DNA of 64,000 nucleotides from Undaria pinnatifida (lineage: Eukaryota > Sar > Phaeophyceae > Laminariales > Alariaceae): contig JABAKD010000019.1 of the NCBI GenBank assembly GCA_012845835.1, positions 15,115,420 through 15,179,419 of the forward strand, given 5' to 3'. Positions 46,801 through 58,935 of the stretch are shown piece after piece (the stretch's first letter is position 1; every line of letters begins with the position of its first letter). The notes under the pieces are model-generated. The model was not told where the DNA came from and ran no database searches. It saw nothing but the letters and a program-made list of their open reading frames with translations. The position numbers and the translations under genes are program-made.

Positions 46801-46868
46801 CCTTTTACAAATATATGCGTATTAATAGTGCTGGTGGGTTAGCTGATTTCTCCCCCCCATACCCTCTT

Positions 46869-46980
46869 AAACGTCTAGTCTATAAACTATATTATAAAAG
46901 TAAAAATACGCTCCATCTGTGAGATCGAAGATTTCGTCGAAACTCATCTTTGCAGGCTGTGTGTGGTACTCCGATCTATA
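46869..46980 (-). repeat. C-rich family terminal segment (inverted copy)
   Basis: It is the reverse complement of the terminal segment at 4515-4655 (CTGTGAGATCGAAGATTT, CGAAACTCATCTTTGCA). It stands alone, without C tracts. A TCTAGTCTATA phrase at its edge also accompanies other copies. Confidence 0.6.
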
Positions 46981-47870
46981 GTCAATACATATAATATAGT
47001 TGGCCTCGGTTGGCACCGACGCCATAATACAACGTATGTGTATTGGGTTTGGCGCTGGTTGGCAACGACGCTGTAATGCCAATCACTGCGTGAGCTAGAC
47101 AACCAGGGTACCTGCTTCTCTATGTTTCCCTCTTTGTTTGGCGGTCACCAAAATGGTTATCGAGTTAGATCATGTTGTGCGGGGTGGAGAACCCTAACTC
47201 TGTCCAAGGGGAATGACCGCGTCAAGTAGTGTCAACAAGGTAAGGCACCCACGAGGCAGTTACACCGCAGTGTACCCATTATTGTTGTCTCTGGAGTGGC
47301 TACACCAGGAAAAAAAAGTAACTCGTTGGCGCTGTCATCCATATAACCAAGAAAGCAGGCACAACGTGCTGAAGTCCATCCTACGATCGGTTCTTGGAAG
47401 GATGCACTTCACCCTTCATGTGGTTCGCCGAACACCTCACGGCGCTTCGCGCTTTGCGCAACCAATGTCTGCCTGGTTGGTGAAACCCCGGCGTTCTCCG
47501 TCCCGGCATAGTATGGATGCGCACGCCAATGGCCATAGGACTACGGTCATGCACAAACTAAGTACACCCCCCCCCCCCCCTACCCCTGCAGGCGAGCTAA
47601 CGTATTTATTCACTTTCCACCTGTAATATAATATATAAGTGGATGTCTTACTCGATTTTCTTATGCTTGCATCCGACGGGTATTTTGCGGGTTTTTCGTA
47701 TCACTGTGTAGCTTGCCTCAGCTCGCTACACGCCCCCTGTTGGCGAGCCTACGTGACTTACTACGTGCCTAGTTTGATTTTTTGCCTCGTTTTTCTTTTT
47801 CGTTTTCGTTTTCTTTCTTCCTCAACAAATAGTGTATTACTTCGTTATTTCCCTCTCCCCGGGTTTGTAC
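46981..47870. other. No gene recognised
   Basis: The 137-codon plus frame at 47213-47626 has no recognisable domain. A poly(C) run lies at 47568-47580. The stretch borders a SINE-like repeat. Confidence 0.35.
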
Positions 47871-48166
47871 CTGGTTTAGTTTCCTGGGTGACATGCAGTG
47901 TAGTCGTCTTCACTAGCGAGTCTCGAAACACACGTGTGATACGTACCAATACGGGCCTGGCACGTACGTACGCTGAATTCCGATTTCGTTTTTTTAGCGG
48001 GTATATGACTTGCTGCTGCTCCAGCTATGGTATGTACATGTGCCCCTTTTTGTTTGTTTGTTATCTCCCTGACTGGGGTGTTCTTCCACTCCACAGTGAC
48101 TGGACCCCGTCTTGTGAGCACGGACTTGCTTTCGTGCGTTAACCTGAGAACAACAACAACAACACC
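47870..48166 (+). repeat. SINE-like repeat ending in (AAC)n (copy 1)
   Basis: About 290 bp related to 56838-57139. It includes GGGTGACATGCAGTGTAGTCG at the start (shared core GCAGTGTAGTCG), the middle phrase CTGGGGTGTTCTTCC, and GTGACTGGACCCCGTC before the (AAC)n tail. Partial copies with the same 3' end are at 52727-53063 and, inverted, at 58309-58358. A common 3' end with an AAC tail and variable 5' ends fits a retroposed family. Confidence 0.6.
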
Positions 48167-49200
48167 ACTAGAAATAGTTCAGTTCCGGCGGAGATTATTT
48201 AACCAATAATAGTACATTTAACCAAAACTAGTACTACTCAAACATACCGGAACACATGTCCGGAGTTTTGGGGCCCATGCGTAGGAATAAAACAACAACC
48301 AGAGTATAAACAGTAAACGCGTGCATACCGTGTGGTGTGAGCATGCTTTAGACAGCATTTCAAGCTGGGCGCGTGTGGTACAGGTAGTTGTAGTGGTGGA
48401 GTTAGACTTTAACGTCGTTGTTGTTTGTTTTATGTGTCGATGTTCCCCTCTGATGCCCCAGACCTTAGAACAGTATGTGCAGGCTGGTTCAAGTTAAACA
48501 CCGGTAACATACCCCCCGGCGAATGTCTACGCCGTTTTTCTATCCAGTCTATAAACTTTTTCATATTTTTTATGTGCCGTTGCGAAGGCCTCATCTATCA
48601 TCTGTCCTTTTTCATGTTCTCATTTGTTTGCCCGTTTTTTTCGTGAGTTAAGTTCTTTAGTTAAATTTGGACCACCTTAGACCACAAAGGTTTGGCGAAA
48701 AACAGACATGAAGTAAACCCCGGAGGTCAGGCCTCGGGATGGGCACGTGGAACACGTGTGCAAATTATGAGGGTGTATGTCTTGAACGGGGGGTCGACAT
48801 TGAAATTGGGACGTTTTTGCATAAAGATGAGTAGCATGCGGTTTTTCCTTCGACTGACTTGGCTTTAGTGTTGGAAGCTGTTTTCTCGGAAGATTCTGAC
48901 TGCTTAATATTAAACAACGGACGGTGACATATATATTCGATTTCTTGCCAAAATTTCGACAGACATGCATGTGTTGGACAACCTCCAACCAGGTTGTGCA
49001 AAATGCGCCGCAAAAATGTGTTCGCCGCAGCTTGAAAGAAGCGTGAATATTAATGGAAAGAAATTGAGGGCTGTCTTTGGTCGATACGGTTTCGCTCCTA
49101 AAGACTAGAGACTGTCGGAGGCCGCCAAAAACAAAGCTGCCCATGTCACCCTCTTTCGCTGGTCATGGGCGATATTTATAGTAGGATACCCCATATTTTA
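48167..49200. other. No gene recognised
   Basis: Short frames only, including a 155-codon minus frame (48677-49144) without recognisable domains. Confidence 0.35.
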
Positions 49201-49202
49201 GG

Positions 49203-49319
49203 TTATATATTATGTTCTGTAGGGTTTTCAGATAGGGTTTTCGGATAGGGTTTTCGGATAGGGATATAGGACAGGGTTATTATCGGTTATCAGGATTATC
49301 AGGGTTAGGGTTAGGGTTA
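49203..49319 (+). repeat. TAGGGTTTTC-type tandem and telomere-like run
   Basis: A 15-base unit TAGGGTTTTCGGATA is repeated about three times at 49220-49262. A short TTAGGG run follows at 49301-49319. Confidence 0.7.
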
Positions 49320-49604
49320 TTACTGACGCGTGCTACGATAGAGGTGGCAAGGACTTTTAGTCTCAAATGGACCAGTGTCTGAATGGCGGGGGTTCTCAAG
49401 CCTAACCCTAAGTCGTGAATAGGCCATTTTTGTTTGCATGATTTTCGTCGTGTACCTACGCCTTGGGAAGTTTCATCCGGTTTCATGGCAGTTTTGTTTT
49501 CTTTCAAATCAGGTTTTGGCAGAAGTCTTAATCTTAACCTTCCAAATGAAGCAGACCTCAGAAAAATCGTGGTGCACCTCTATCGTAGCACTTGTCGATA
49601 CTCG

Positions 49605-50065
49605 ATACCAGGTAAGGGCATGGGAGTCTTACATATCTCCCAGGAGTTTCGGGTGCGGGTATGGAAGTGCTACGGAACTCACAGAAGTTCGGTTATTGTG
49701 GCATGGGCACACAGAACTCACAGAAGTTCCCGGCGGGTACAAAAAGTGCTGTTTTCGTACCCCTGGTATTGTGGTACGGGGCGTACAGAAATCCCAAAAG
49801 TTCCGGGTACGGGTATAAACGTCCTGCACAACTCACAGAAGCTCCGGGTACGGGTATGAAAGTCGTACAGAACTTCCAGGTGTCCAGGATATTGAGGCAC
49901 GGGCGTACAGAACTTGCAGAAGTTCTGGGCAGGTATAAGATTGCTTTACCCGTACCCCGGGTATTTGTGGAACTGGCGTACAGAGCTTACATACAGAAGT
50001 TCCGGGTACGGGTATGAATGTCCGATAGAACATACAGAAGTTCCGGGTACGGGTAATAACTAGGT
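49605..50065 (+). repeat. Minisatellite with GTTCCGGGTACGGGT core
   Basis: The core CAGAAGTTCCGGGTACGGGT occurs at about 49795, 49836, 49995 and 50034, with diverged copies from 49640 on (CACAGAAGTTC, TTTCGGGTGCGGGTATGG). Spacing is irregular, roughly 40 to 80 bp. The frames through it repeat similar peptides on both strands, which is a by-product of the repeat. Confidence 0.75.
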
Positions 50066-50147
50066 AATGACACGGCCTCTATAGGGAGGAATTCATAGCT
50101 ACGGTAGGGGAGGAATCCCCTTTTTCACTATTAATAGCGCGCTTGAG

Positions 50148-50272
50148 CTATCATATCATATCAAATATCATATGATATCAAATATCATATCATATCAAAT
50201 ATCATATCATATCAAATATCGTATCATATCAAACATCATATCATATCAAGTATCATATCATATCATATAATG
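50148..50272 (+). repeat. AT-rich ATCATATCAA satellite-like tract
   Basis: Repeated ATCATATCAAAT and ATCATATCAT units over about 120 bp. Similar GATATGATATCAT phrases occur near 38050. Confidence 0.8.
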
Positions 50273-50279
50273 CGACTAC

Positions 50280-52700
50280 GCGACCTAAAGCCCTTCCCCC
50301 CCGCCCCCGGTCCCCCCGCCACATTCCCCCCTCCTCCCCCACAAGAAATATTTATAGCTTCACGCACAAATTGAGCTGCCCCACCCGTCCCCTCCCCCCG
50401 CTCCCCCCCTTTTGATTAAAATCAGGCCCCCACGTACTTAAAACTCCGCCCTCCCCTCACCGGATATTCGACTTACAGTATTCACTTGATAATAAACTGA
50501 TGCATTTCCTTCCACAGCTGTCAGATTTTGTCCCCCCTCAGAAACGGCTTTTATGGTTTCCGCGCACAGACTGCCTAACTTCACCCTGTTGACCCTGATA
50601 GCTACACTGTAGTTGCAAGGGGGGACGCCGACCTATATCCTTAATGAGGACACACAACCCGTAATACGCGCGATCGGAGTATCACACACAGCTTGCAAAG
50701 ATGAGTTTCGACAAAATATTCGATCTCACAGCTGGAGTGTATTCTTATTTTTATAATATAGTGGGGGGGGAGGAAAAACAGAGCGTAAAATCGTAGATTA
50801 GATACTAATAATGTGAAACGTTCAGACAGATATGTCAAAACTGCAGTAGACCACACCACCAACCTAATATGCAGGATATTTCGTGCCTACCTGCCGTCTG
50901 CATGATCGCCAGACAACCTCTACCAAACGAAGCAGCATATGCTTAACGAAGTAACGTAATTGAGCGCGGGTACATCAAGCGTTCCTTTCAAAACACTGAC
51001 GATTTGCACTTCTCCCCCTCGTGTTCAATGGCGGTGACATTACATGACCACATCACCTCGCTTGCTGTGTTTGTAATGTGTATCTCTGTCTTAGAATCGG
51101 CGACCTCAGAGCCCCATATCGACACGGCAAAAATCATGGGCGTAAAATGGTACATGAGCGAATACAAGTGAGAAAAGGACGTACAGGAAGATACGTTAAC
51201 ATTGAGGTAGTCCACACTACCAACCTATTACGTACGGTTTTTTGAACCTACCGTCTGCACGATCGCCTCCCAACCTCTGCCAAACGAAGTACGCCTGACG
51301 AAGTAACGAAATTGAGCGCGGGTGCATGAAGCGTTTCTTCCAAGCACTGACTATTTGCACTTCTACCCCTCGTGCTCAATGGTGGTGACATTGCATGACC
51401 ACATCACCTTGCCTCCTGTATTTTGCAATATCTATCTCTGTCTTATAATGAGCGACGTCAGAGCCCCACATTGGCACGGCAAACATAATGGAAACTGCGT
51501 GGTTGCACCTATCGATTGAAATGTTCTATCTTGCGATCCATGTACAATAAGAACACACCACGAAGTCATAACACGTTGTATACCACACCAAACATTGGGT
51601 TGTACACCACACCTAATACATTAACATAATAACATCAAATCTGCTAGAAATATATACAATACCAGGCAGGTAATATGAAGTGATGCATTCCTTCTACAGT
51701 CGTCAGATTTGTCCCCTTACAGGACCTATAGTTTCCCCGCTTATAAGGTTGTCCCGCCGCCCCCCGTCCCCCATCCCCCCCCCCCCTCTTCTTCAAACGC
51801 CCCATCTAGAATCAAAACCTGGCCGAGCAATACACACTACCAGGCGGTTGATATCACCTCGTTCTCTTTCTAGCCACCCATGCCGTCTAGCTCCAATCCC
51901 CCCCCCCCCCCGCCCTGTCCCCCGCTCCCTCTTGTTCAAACGCCCCACCTAAAATCAAAATCTGCCAGAGTAATAAACATTCCCACGCAGTTGATATCAC
52001 CTCATCAGTTTTGTAGCCATCCATGCCGTAGCTCTATTCCCCCCCGCCCGCCCCCGCCCCCCCCTAACACCCCCTCCTTCCCCATCACCCGCACCATCGC
52101 CTAGATATAAAACCACCCGTATAGCAAGCCCCTACATCTATGCGACTTGACGATGTTGGAAATTCCCCCCCTCCCCCCCTCTCGCTCCCCCCAACCCCCT
52201 AGCCCGTCGGCCACGCCGCCCTCTTTTCACTGGTTGTACGACTTACAGGATATACATGATACTGATGCATTCCTTCCACAGCCGTCCGATTTGTCCCCTT
52301 TTATAATTTTTAGAGTCTGCGCACATATTGAGTCCCCCCCCCCCCCCCCCTCCCGCTCCCTCTTGTTCAAACCCAGGCCCCCACGACCTTAAAAACTCCG
52401 CCCTCCCCTCACCGGCTATACATTGTACAGGATACACTTGATAAAATCATGCCTTCCTTTCACAGCTGTCAGATTTTGTCTCCGTCAAATACGTGTTTCA
52501 TAGTTTCCGCGCACATTCTGACTAACACCACTCTGTTGGCCCTGGCACAAGCTACACTGTAGTTGCAAGGGGAGTCGCCGACCTATATCCTTAATGAAGA
52601 TACACACTCAGTAATACGCGCGATCGGAGTATCACACGCAGCTTGCTAAGATGAGGTTCGACAAATCTTCGATCTCACAGATGGAGTGTGTCTGTATATA
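50280..52700 (+). repeat. C-homopolymer-rich repeat element (second array)
   Basis: It has the same parts and orientation as 6120-8790. GACCTCAGAGCCCCA modules lie at about 51097 and 51458. Units near 51790-52110 of about 150 bp contain TTCAAACGCCCCA, GTTGATATCACCTC and CCATCCATGCCGT. Terminal segments lie at about 50620-50750 and 52569-52700. Two terminal segments imply at least two tandem or nested copies. No coding capacity is recognised. Confidence 0.65.
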
Positions 52701-52726
52701 TAAAATATACATGCGTTTATATACCT

Positions 52727-53064
<338 letters not shown>

Positions 53065-53409
53065 TGGTTTCCCGATAGGAGGCAATTTCGTATGTTTCTA
53101 CTAAATCGAATCAAATTCAATTCGATTCACAAAAAGGATTGTGTTCGATTCAACAACAATATTGCAGGAGAGAAGAAAATGCCTGGTAGTTCTTTTCGCG
53201 ACAAATATGAAGGCATCTATCTACCGTGGTGGGGAGGGGAGAGAAGTGACCCAGGATCTGAGTTACTACGGGTAGGGAGGGCGAGATCAACAACAAAAAG
53301 AACAAGAAGAAGGGCAATGCGAGGACAATAAATAAATGGGATGATAATGAGGAAAAAAATAACAAGTGCTCTGGTTAATATATTCCCTTAGAATCGAAAG
53401 AAACCTTAG

Positions 53410-53640
53410 TTTATTATTCATCACACTTTAACGTTCTTCCAGCTTCTGGACAAGCCGTGCTCGCAGGTGTCGTCCCTTCTCCCCCCCGGTTCTTGCCTTC
53501 ACTTTTTATCGCGCATGGGGTTCTCTGCAATTCCGCTGCTCGTCGATTTTTCGTGTATTTTTGCTAACTCACTCTCACACTTTCCGCAAGTCAATTTGTG
53601 AGCAAGAAAAAAGTCCCTGCGAATTTATTCGAGTATGCAC
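53410..53640 (-). repeat. tRNA-derived SINE-like element (copy 2)
   Basis: Inverted match to 15940-16165: AGCTTCTGGACAAGCCGTG, CAGGTGTCGTCCCTTCT and GCTAACTCACTCTCAC are shared with the complement. The match fades just inside the B-box region, so the tRNA-like head is missing or diverged. Confidence 0.55.
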
Positions 53641-54824
53641 TTGGGGGAACTGGAGCGCTGCCTTCAATTACAAATATGTTCAATGGCCAAGAGCCGAAGA
53701 CATGGCGGTTGGTAAATTTTGTGAATGGCATATGATGCTCGCGTAACCGCATGTGAGGAGTTGTTGTGCTGTTGCCTCATTGTGGAGCATTGTATAGTAT
53801 ACATTGTCAAAAAGAGCAAAGGTGTCCCGAAACATACGCACGTAGATTAGTTGAACAGGCTTCCAAGCGTAATCAGGGAGGAGCGCAAGGGGCAGGGTAG
53901 GCGGCCACCACACCGTACGGTCGACATAATGCTGTAGTATTTTGTGCCAAGTTATAGTGTATGCTCGCAACTGTGGGGTCTACATGACGCAGAAAAATCG
54001 TTAAATGTAGTCTGTATCGGAGAGATAAAACATCGTGTGTGTAGAAACGTATGCCCAGAGGCTAAGTTGGATTGAGAAAACATACATACATGTACAGTTG
54101 TAGTACAGAGACGTAAGTTAAAGCAAAACTGTTTACTGTTCCAACATACTATTTTCCAGGTATACAGGAGGCGCGTGTTACTGTCTGTGTCCTGAGGCGG
54201 TTCACCATTCAAACCCACCGAGTGTATGTGGTGGGTGCGGTTTCGACTGCGCTGTAGGGTCGCCCTTTTTGGACACCATCCAGCAGGTACGATTCCATAG
54301 CCCCTCCGGAGGGCTTTGGTGAATGCCGTCAGCCTCCAGAGGGTGCGCGCCCAAACACTCTGAACGTCCGTGCGGTGAACGTCCGAGTGGTGTTGTTTGT
54401 TGATCCCTACGAAGCGCAGAGGGCTTACCCGTTGAGCTGACAATAGTGGGGTAGTGGAGTCACCGGTATGGAGACAAATATATGACGTACCAGGTACATA
54501 CATATTACGTTGCACCTAGCCAAGGCACATCGTGGAGAGGATAAGACTCACTCGGTAGAAGAATCATCTGTAGAAGAAGCACAACGAGGAGCACAACGAG
54601 GAGTGGCGGCGAAATACCCAAAATCATTCCACCATCCCGATATACCGCTACGATGTAGCCAGCTTATAACTGGAAACCTCTACAATACTCAACCGTCATC
54701 ATATCCGCATCATATCCAAGCAACAATCAACAGGTGTGTTTTGTTTTTATCACACGATAGTGCCGAGAATTGTTGGATACCCTCCACAGTCACAGGAAAC
54801 AATGGCATACCCTCCCGAGGTTTT
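53641..54824. other. No gene recognised
   Basis: A minus frame of 187 codons (53952-54515) has no known domain. The phrase GCCTCCAGAGGGTGCGCG (about 54327) recurs near 54900 as GCCTCCAGAGCGTGCGCG, just before the LINE relative, so part of this stretch is probably older repeat. Confidence 0.35.
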
Positions 54825-54890
54825 TTACAATAAAAATAAACATATACTCCAGCTGTGAGATCGAAGATTTTATCGAAAGGCTTTTATATA
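54825..54890 (-). repeat. C-rich family terminal segment (short inverted copy)
   Basis: ACTCCAGCTGTGAGATCGAA and ATTTTATCGAAAG match the complement of the family terminus. Only the outermost ~50 bp are present. Confidence 0.55.
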
Positions 54891-54892
54891 TG

Positions 54893-56810
54893 ACATTGGC
54901 CTCCAGAGCGTGCGCGACTTAACACTCTGATCGTCAGTGTGGAGTGTCTGAAATTCATCACACGATACGGTCCTCGACTTTTTACCACCCTCCAGCTGTG
55001 GGATATCCTTGCTCGTTTTAAAGTGTCACCGAGACTGCTCGCCGTCATCCGCCAATTCCACGACGGTATGCAAGCATGCGTGCGGCTGGATGATGGAGAG
55101 TGCTCGGACAAGTTCGACGTGGGGCAAGGTCTCAGGCAAGGATGCGTGCTCGCGCCACTGCTGTTCAACATGTTTTTTACGGCGGTACTGCGTGTGGCCG
55201 AGAAACGCTTGCTCGCTGATGCAGCCATCACGGACAACATGGTTCAGCTCCAACGAAAGGGGGGAGGGCGAGGAGAAGGGCACTTCACCCACAGGCAAAG
55301 TCGACGGACGGAGGGGGAAGGAGGGGGAGGAGGTGCAGCGATTGTGGGGTATGCTGTACGCGGACGATGCGGGCATCGTTTCGTGATCATCAGAAGGCAT
55401 GGAGAGGATGATGACGGTGATCGTGACTGCATGCTCGTCGTTCGGGCTTACAGTATCCGAGGCAAAAAAAGACTTTGATGTGCCTGGACACCAAAGGCGG
55501 AGGGAAGGTGTCCTTCACAATCAATGCAGCCGGCCAGGTGTACAAACAAACAATCGAGTTTGTGTACTTGGGCGGGGCAATAACCGCAGACAGAGACCTT
55601 AGCATTAGAATAACGAGGCGTCTTCAGAGGGCGCGGGCGTGCTTCCAGCGGTACAAGATGGACATCTGTGATCCCCCGGGTGTGCGCTTACGGTTGAAGG
55701 TGCGGATTCTGAAAGATGAGGTGGTCGGGACACTGCTTTACGGTTGCATGACGTGGAGCCCGAAGAAGCCTGACTATGACAGGCTACGACGGGTTCACCG
55801 CTCCATGCTCCTTCGATGCCTTGGATGGCGGAAACGGAAGCGCGACGACCACACCCTATTGTACGCCGACGCGCTTGCCAAGACAGATTCCGAGAGCATA
55901 GAGGCGATAGTGCGCAAACGGAGGATATTGTTTGCGGGATTCGTAGCACGTATGAGGGAGGAGCGGCTTCCACAGAGGGTGATGTTTGGGGAGCTTGTTG
56001 GGGGTAAGGGCTATTCAGGGGTCAAGAGAAAGACTGGATGGCTCATTTTAAGGAGGATATGTCGGTATTTGGAATGAAATTCGAAGGATGGCGAAAGGCC
56101 GCTCAGAAGGCTGGCAGATGGTTTCGACGAGTAGAGGAGGGAGCCGAGTTGTTTATGCGGAATTGGCATGAAACGGAGAGACGCAAAGCTGCAGAGCGAG
56201 GCGCAAAGGCTGCGGCAGCGCCATCCAGCGTTGTCATCTCTGAGCGGCCGGGGGGAGGGGGAAGGGGGGTGGGGGGTGGGGGGTGGGGGGGGGGGGGGGG
56301 GGGAGGGGGAAGGGGGGGAGGGGGAGAGAGGGAGGGGGAAAGGGGGGAAAGGGGGGGGGGGGGGAGTGGGGGCCCAAGAGACCGAAGTCTGGCTTTGGCC
56401 ATCATCGTCTTGAACGTTGTGGGCCTTCGAATGGCCGTCACAAGATAGCATAAGACCGCCCTGACTTTTCCGCCATGTTGCGTTCCCTCCCCAGTGCCAT
56501 TGATGATGCACTTCATACCATCTATGGACCCAATGCCGTCTTGAGTCAGTTCCTAGGGTCTGCTAGTTAGTATGACATTATCTATATTTTGTATTTTTTT
56601 TTATCTTCCCCTCCGTGCTTCCTCTTTTTGTCTTGTCTTTTCTTGCTTTCTTGTCCTTTTCTTTTCTTTCCTTTCTTTTTTCGATTCTTTATTGTGTTGC
56701 TTTCTTCTCTTTTCTTTCCTTTCCTTTGTCTTTTTTCCTTTTCTTTGTTTCTTTCTTTTCTTTCTTCTTTTCTCCGATTGACTTGCGTCTGTCGTGCCTA
56801 TGCGTAGTGA
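54893..56810 (+). mobile_element. 5'-truncated RTE-like LINE relative (intermediate copy)
   Basis: It starts in the RT palm and reads [17 protein letters not shown], then [17 protein letters not shown] and, after a frame change, [12 protein letters not shown]. It continues GLTVSEAKK and, in the 55475-56077 frame, YKQTIEFVYLGGAITADRDL, LLYGCMTWSPKKPDY and VRKRRILFAGFVARMREERL. A further frame holds FEGWRKAAQKAGRWFRRV. A G-rich run (about 56250-56365) and a CT-rich 3' region (56575-56780) end it near 56810 at CTGTCGTGCCTATGCG. The catalytic YADD is kept, but several frame breaks make it inactive. Confidence 0.75.
56250..56366 (+). repeat. Poly(G)-rich tract in the LINE 3' coding region
   Basis: About 115 bp of almost pure G with single A or T interruptions. 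It sits at the place where the young LINE copy (61999-62090) has a Gly/Arg-rich tail with GGGGG runs, so it is probably an expansion of that tail. It has strong G-quadruplex potential. Confidence 0.8.
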
Positions 56811-56837
56811 TAGGTACTACGTGTAATATATACGTGG

Positions 56838-57108
56838 TAGTCTTTCTTGGGTGGCAAGCGGTGTAGTCGATTTCTCCAGGCGTGAGTAATGAGACGTATG
56901 CACCGGCATGGACCTGGCACATCGTAGACTGACTCTCGATTTCACTTTTATATGTTTCTGGTGGACGCATGAATTGCGTCAGCTGTGATATATGCGTGCA
57001 CCACCTTCGGTGTGTTTGTGTATTTTCCCTGGGGTGTTCCTCAGCTCCATCCAGAGTGACTGGAGCCTGTCCTGGGACCACGGACTTGGTTATGCGAGTG
57101 AACGTGAG

Positions 57109-57139
<31 letters not shown>
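56838..57139 (+). repeat. SINE-like repeat ending in (AAC)n (copy 2)
   Basis: The fullest relative of 47870-48166: GGTGGCAAGCGGTGTAGTCG at the start, which includes an A-box-like TGGCAAGCGGT, then CTGGCACATCGTAG, TTTTCCCTGGGGTGTTCC, and GTGACTGGAGCCTGTCC before about ten AAC units (57109-57139). It begins just after the end of the LINE relative. Confidence 0.6.
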
Positions 57140-57309
57140 TCAAGAGGGAAGGATTTATGGCCCTCCAGAGAGTGTTTTGGGGTAGCCGAATGGCCACATG
57201 TGCATTGTAGGACTTGGACGATGTGGCAAAAAACAGGTAATAAAATGTAAGTAAATGTTGGTACTTTATTTTGTCCTTCAATATCATTCCGATAAAGGTC
57301 CTTAGGCCA

Positions 57310-58000
57310 TACTTGAACCATCAACTATTTTGTTTTGCTGGCGTCTTCGGTAAAATTATACTTCGAAGTAGTTGACAAAAAAGTGCGCACTATAATCAAG
57401 TCACTTCTGCAACACAATCGTAATTATTGATGGGAGCTGTTGATAATGTTGACACGTTACTTGTAAATATATTTTATTTGTAAATCTATACTTTAATCGA
57501 GTTGTTGTATGCCGTGGGGTGTTGACGTGAAAATACTCACGTTACAGGTATATTTTTTGTTTTTAGCTGTCAATCGATACTTTAATCAAGTTGTGTTTTG
57601 CTGGAGTGTTGAGTTGAAATGATCAAATACTATGGTCGACAAAAAGTTTTTGTTTACACTACTCGTAAAACAAGTATTACTTTTTGCCTTTTCAATCGGT
57701 ATTATAGTTATGAAAGTTGTTGATGTTATTTTTCTTTTCGTTTTTTCTTATGTTTTGCTTAAAATCCATACTTGAATCATGATTGTTTTTTGCTGGAGTG
57801 TTGGGTGGAAATGATCAAATAGTAGTATAGTTGACAAAAATGTTTCCACTATGATTGAGTCATTTTTATTGTCACTACAATCGTTTTATTTTTGCAAGTT
57901 GTAAATATTGACAAGTTTCGCGGTTAATTTTTAGCTGTAAATCTATACTTTCATCGAGTTGTTTTTCTCCACGAGTCTCGGGCTTTTTCACGGCGATTAT
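57310..58000 (+). repeat. AT-rich diverged tandem repeat
   Basis: Units with TTGCTGGAGTGTTG, GAAATGATCAAATA, GTTGACAAAAA and ACTTTAATC(G/A)AGTTGTT recur near 57330, 57590 and 57785, with part copies near 57490 and 57945. It separates the two LINE-bearing regions and has no coding content. Confidence 0.65.
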
Positions 58001-58308
58001 ATTATATGTGATTTCGTAACTAATAACTAGTTACTATCGAATTGGAACGACAGCAGCACCGGATGATCAAGATTTAATCACGTCTTGGTGTGTCGTGGCT
58101 GTTATTTTCCACTATTAGTGGGTAGGGCACTTCCCACAAGCTCTATTACAAGGTCATGTCACCGGCAAGGGTGCTTCAAGGTTAGCCGTATAGTCACGTG
58201 ACGTGTGTCACGTAGTAACTGACCGACCTATAAACACAGCTGACGAAGTGTATTTTTCCGTTGTTTTTGTTTTCAATCATACATTTATACAACAATAGTA
58301 ATGTACTG

Positions 58309-58358
58309 TAGTTGTTCTCACATTAACTCGCATAATCAAGTCCGTGGTCACAGTGTAC
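58309..58358 (-). repeat. SINE-like (AAC)n family 3' fragment, inverted
   Basis: The complement of GACCACGGACTTG, then ATGCGAGTTAATGTGAGAAC, a short piece of the 3' end seen at 57075-57115. Its AAC tail is reduced to a few bases. Confidence 0.6.
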
Positions 58359-58935
58359 CATGCTGACGCCTGCTGCGATAGAGGTGCAACCACATTTTTT
58401 CTGAGGTTCCTCGATTTGGGAGCTTGAGACCTGTCCCTCCCAAAAGCTGACCCGGAGAAAAACAAAGCTTCTACCGGAAGAAAAATTCCATTGTCTAGAT
58501 ACACAACAAGAATCATGCGAAAAGATGCCTTATTATATTTCGGCCGATAATATTACTAGGTTAACGCCTTCACCACTGGAACCCCTTTTTAAGGACATAT
58601 TTACTTGAAGTTAGGATGGGGATGAGTTTTTGGGCTCTAAAGGGATCCCCGTTACAGCCCCCGAACCCTTCCCTATAATAAATGCAAGTAGTTGTCCCCA
58701 AAAACGGGCTCTGTCATTCAGAAACGATTAAGTAATTGTCCCCCAAAACGGGCTCTGTCATTCAGAAACGATTTTCGATAAAAAATGGCATACATACCTC
58801 GTTGTATCGTAGCATGCGTCGGTTCGAGGATAACGGGATACGTCACCCGGGCGACCGGTGTGATCGAAAGAAACATGAACAACAGGAACAGGTGATATTA
58901 TCATATGAAACCTACATACGTGAACCACACCTGTC

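Noticed and set aside
53952-54515. Minus frame of 187 codons
   Set aside because: No domain, ordinary composition, and part of it overlaps a phrase repeated next to the LINE.
56572-56866. Phe/Leu/Ser-rich plus frames
   Set aside because: CT-rich tail of the older LINE copy.
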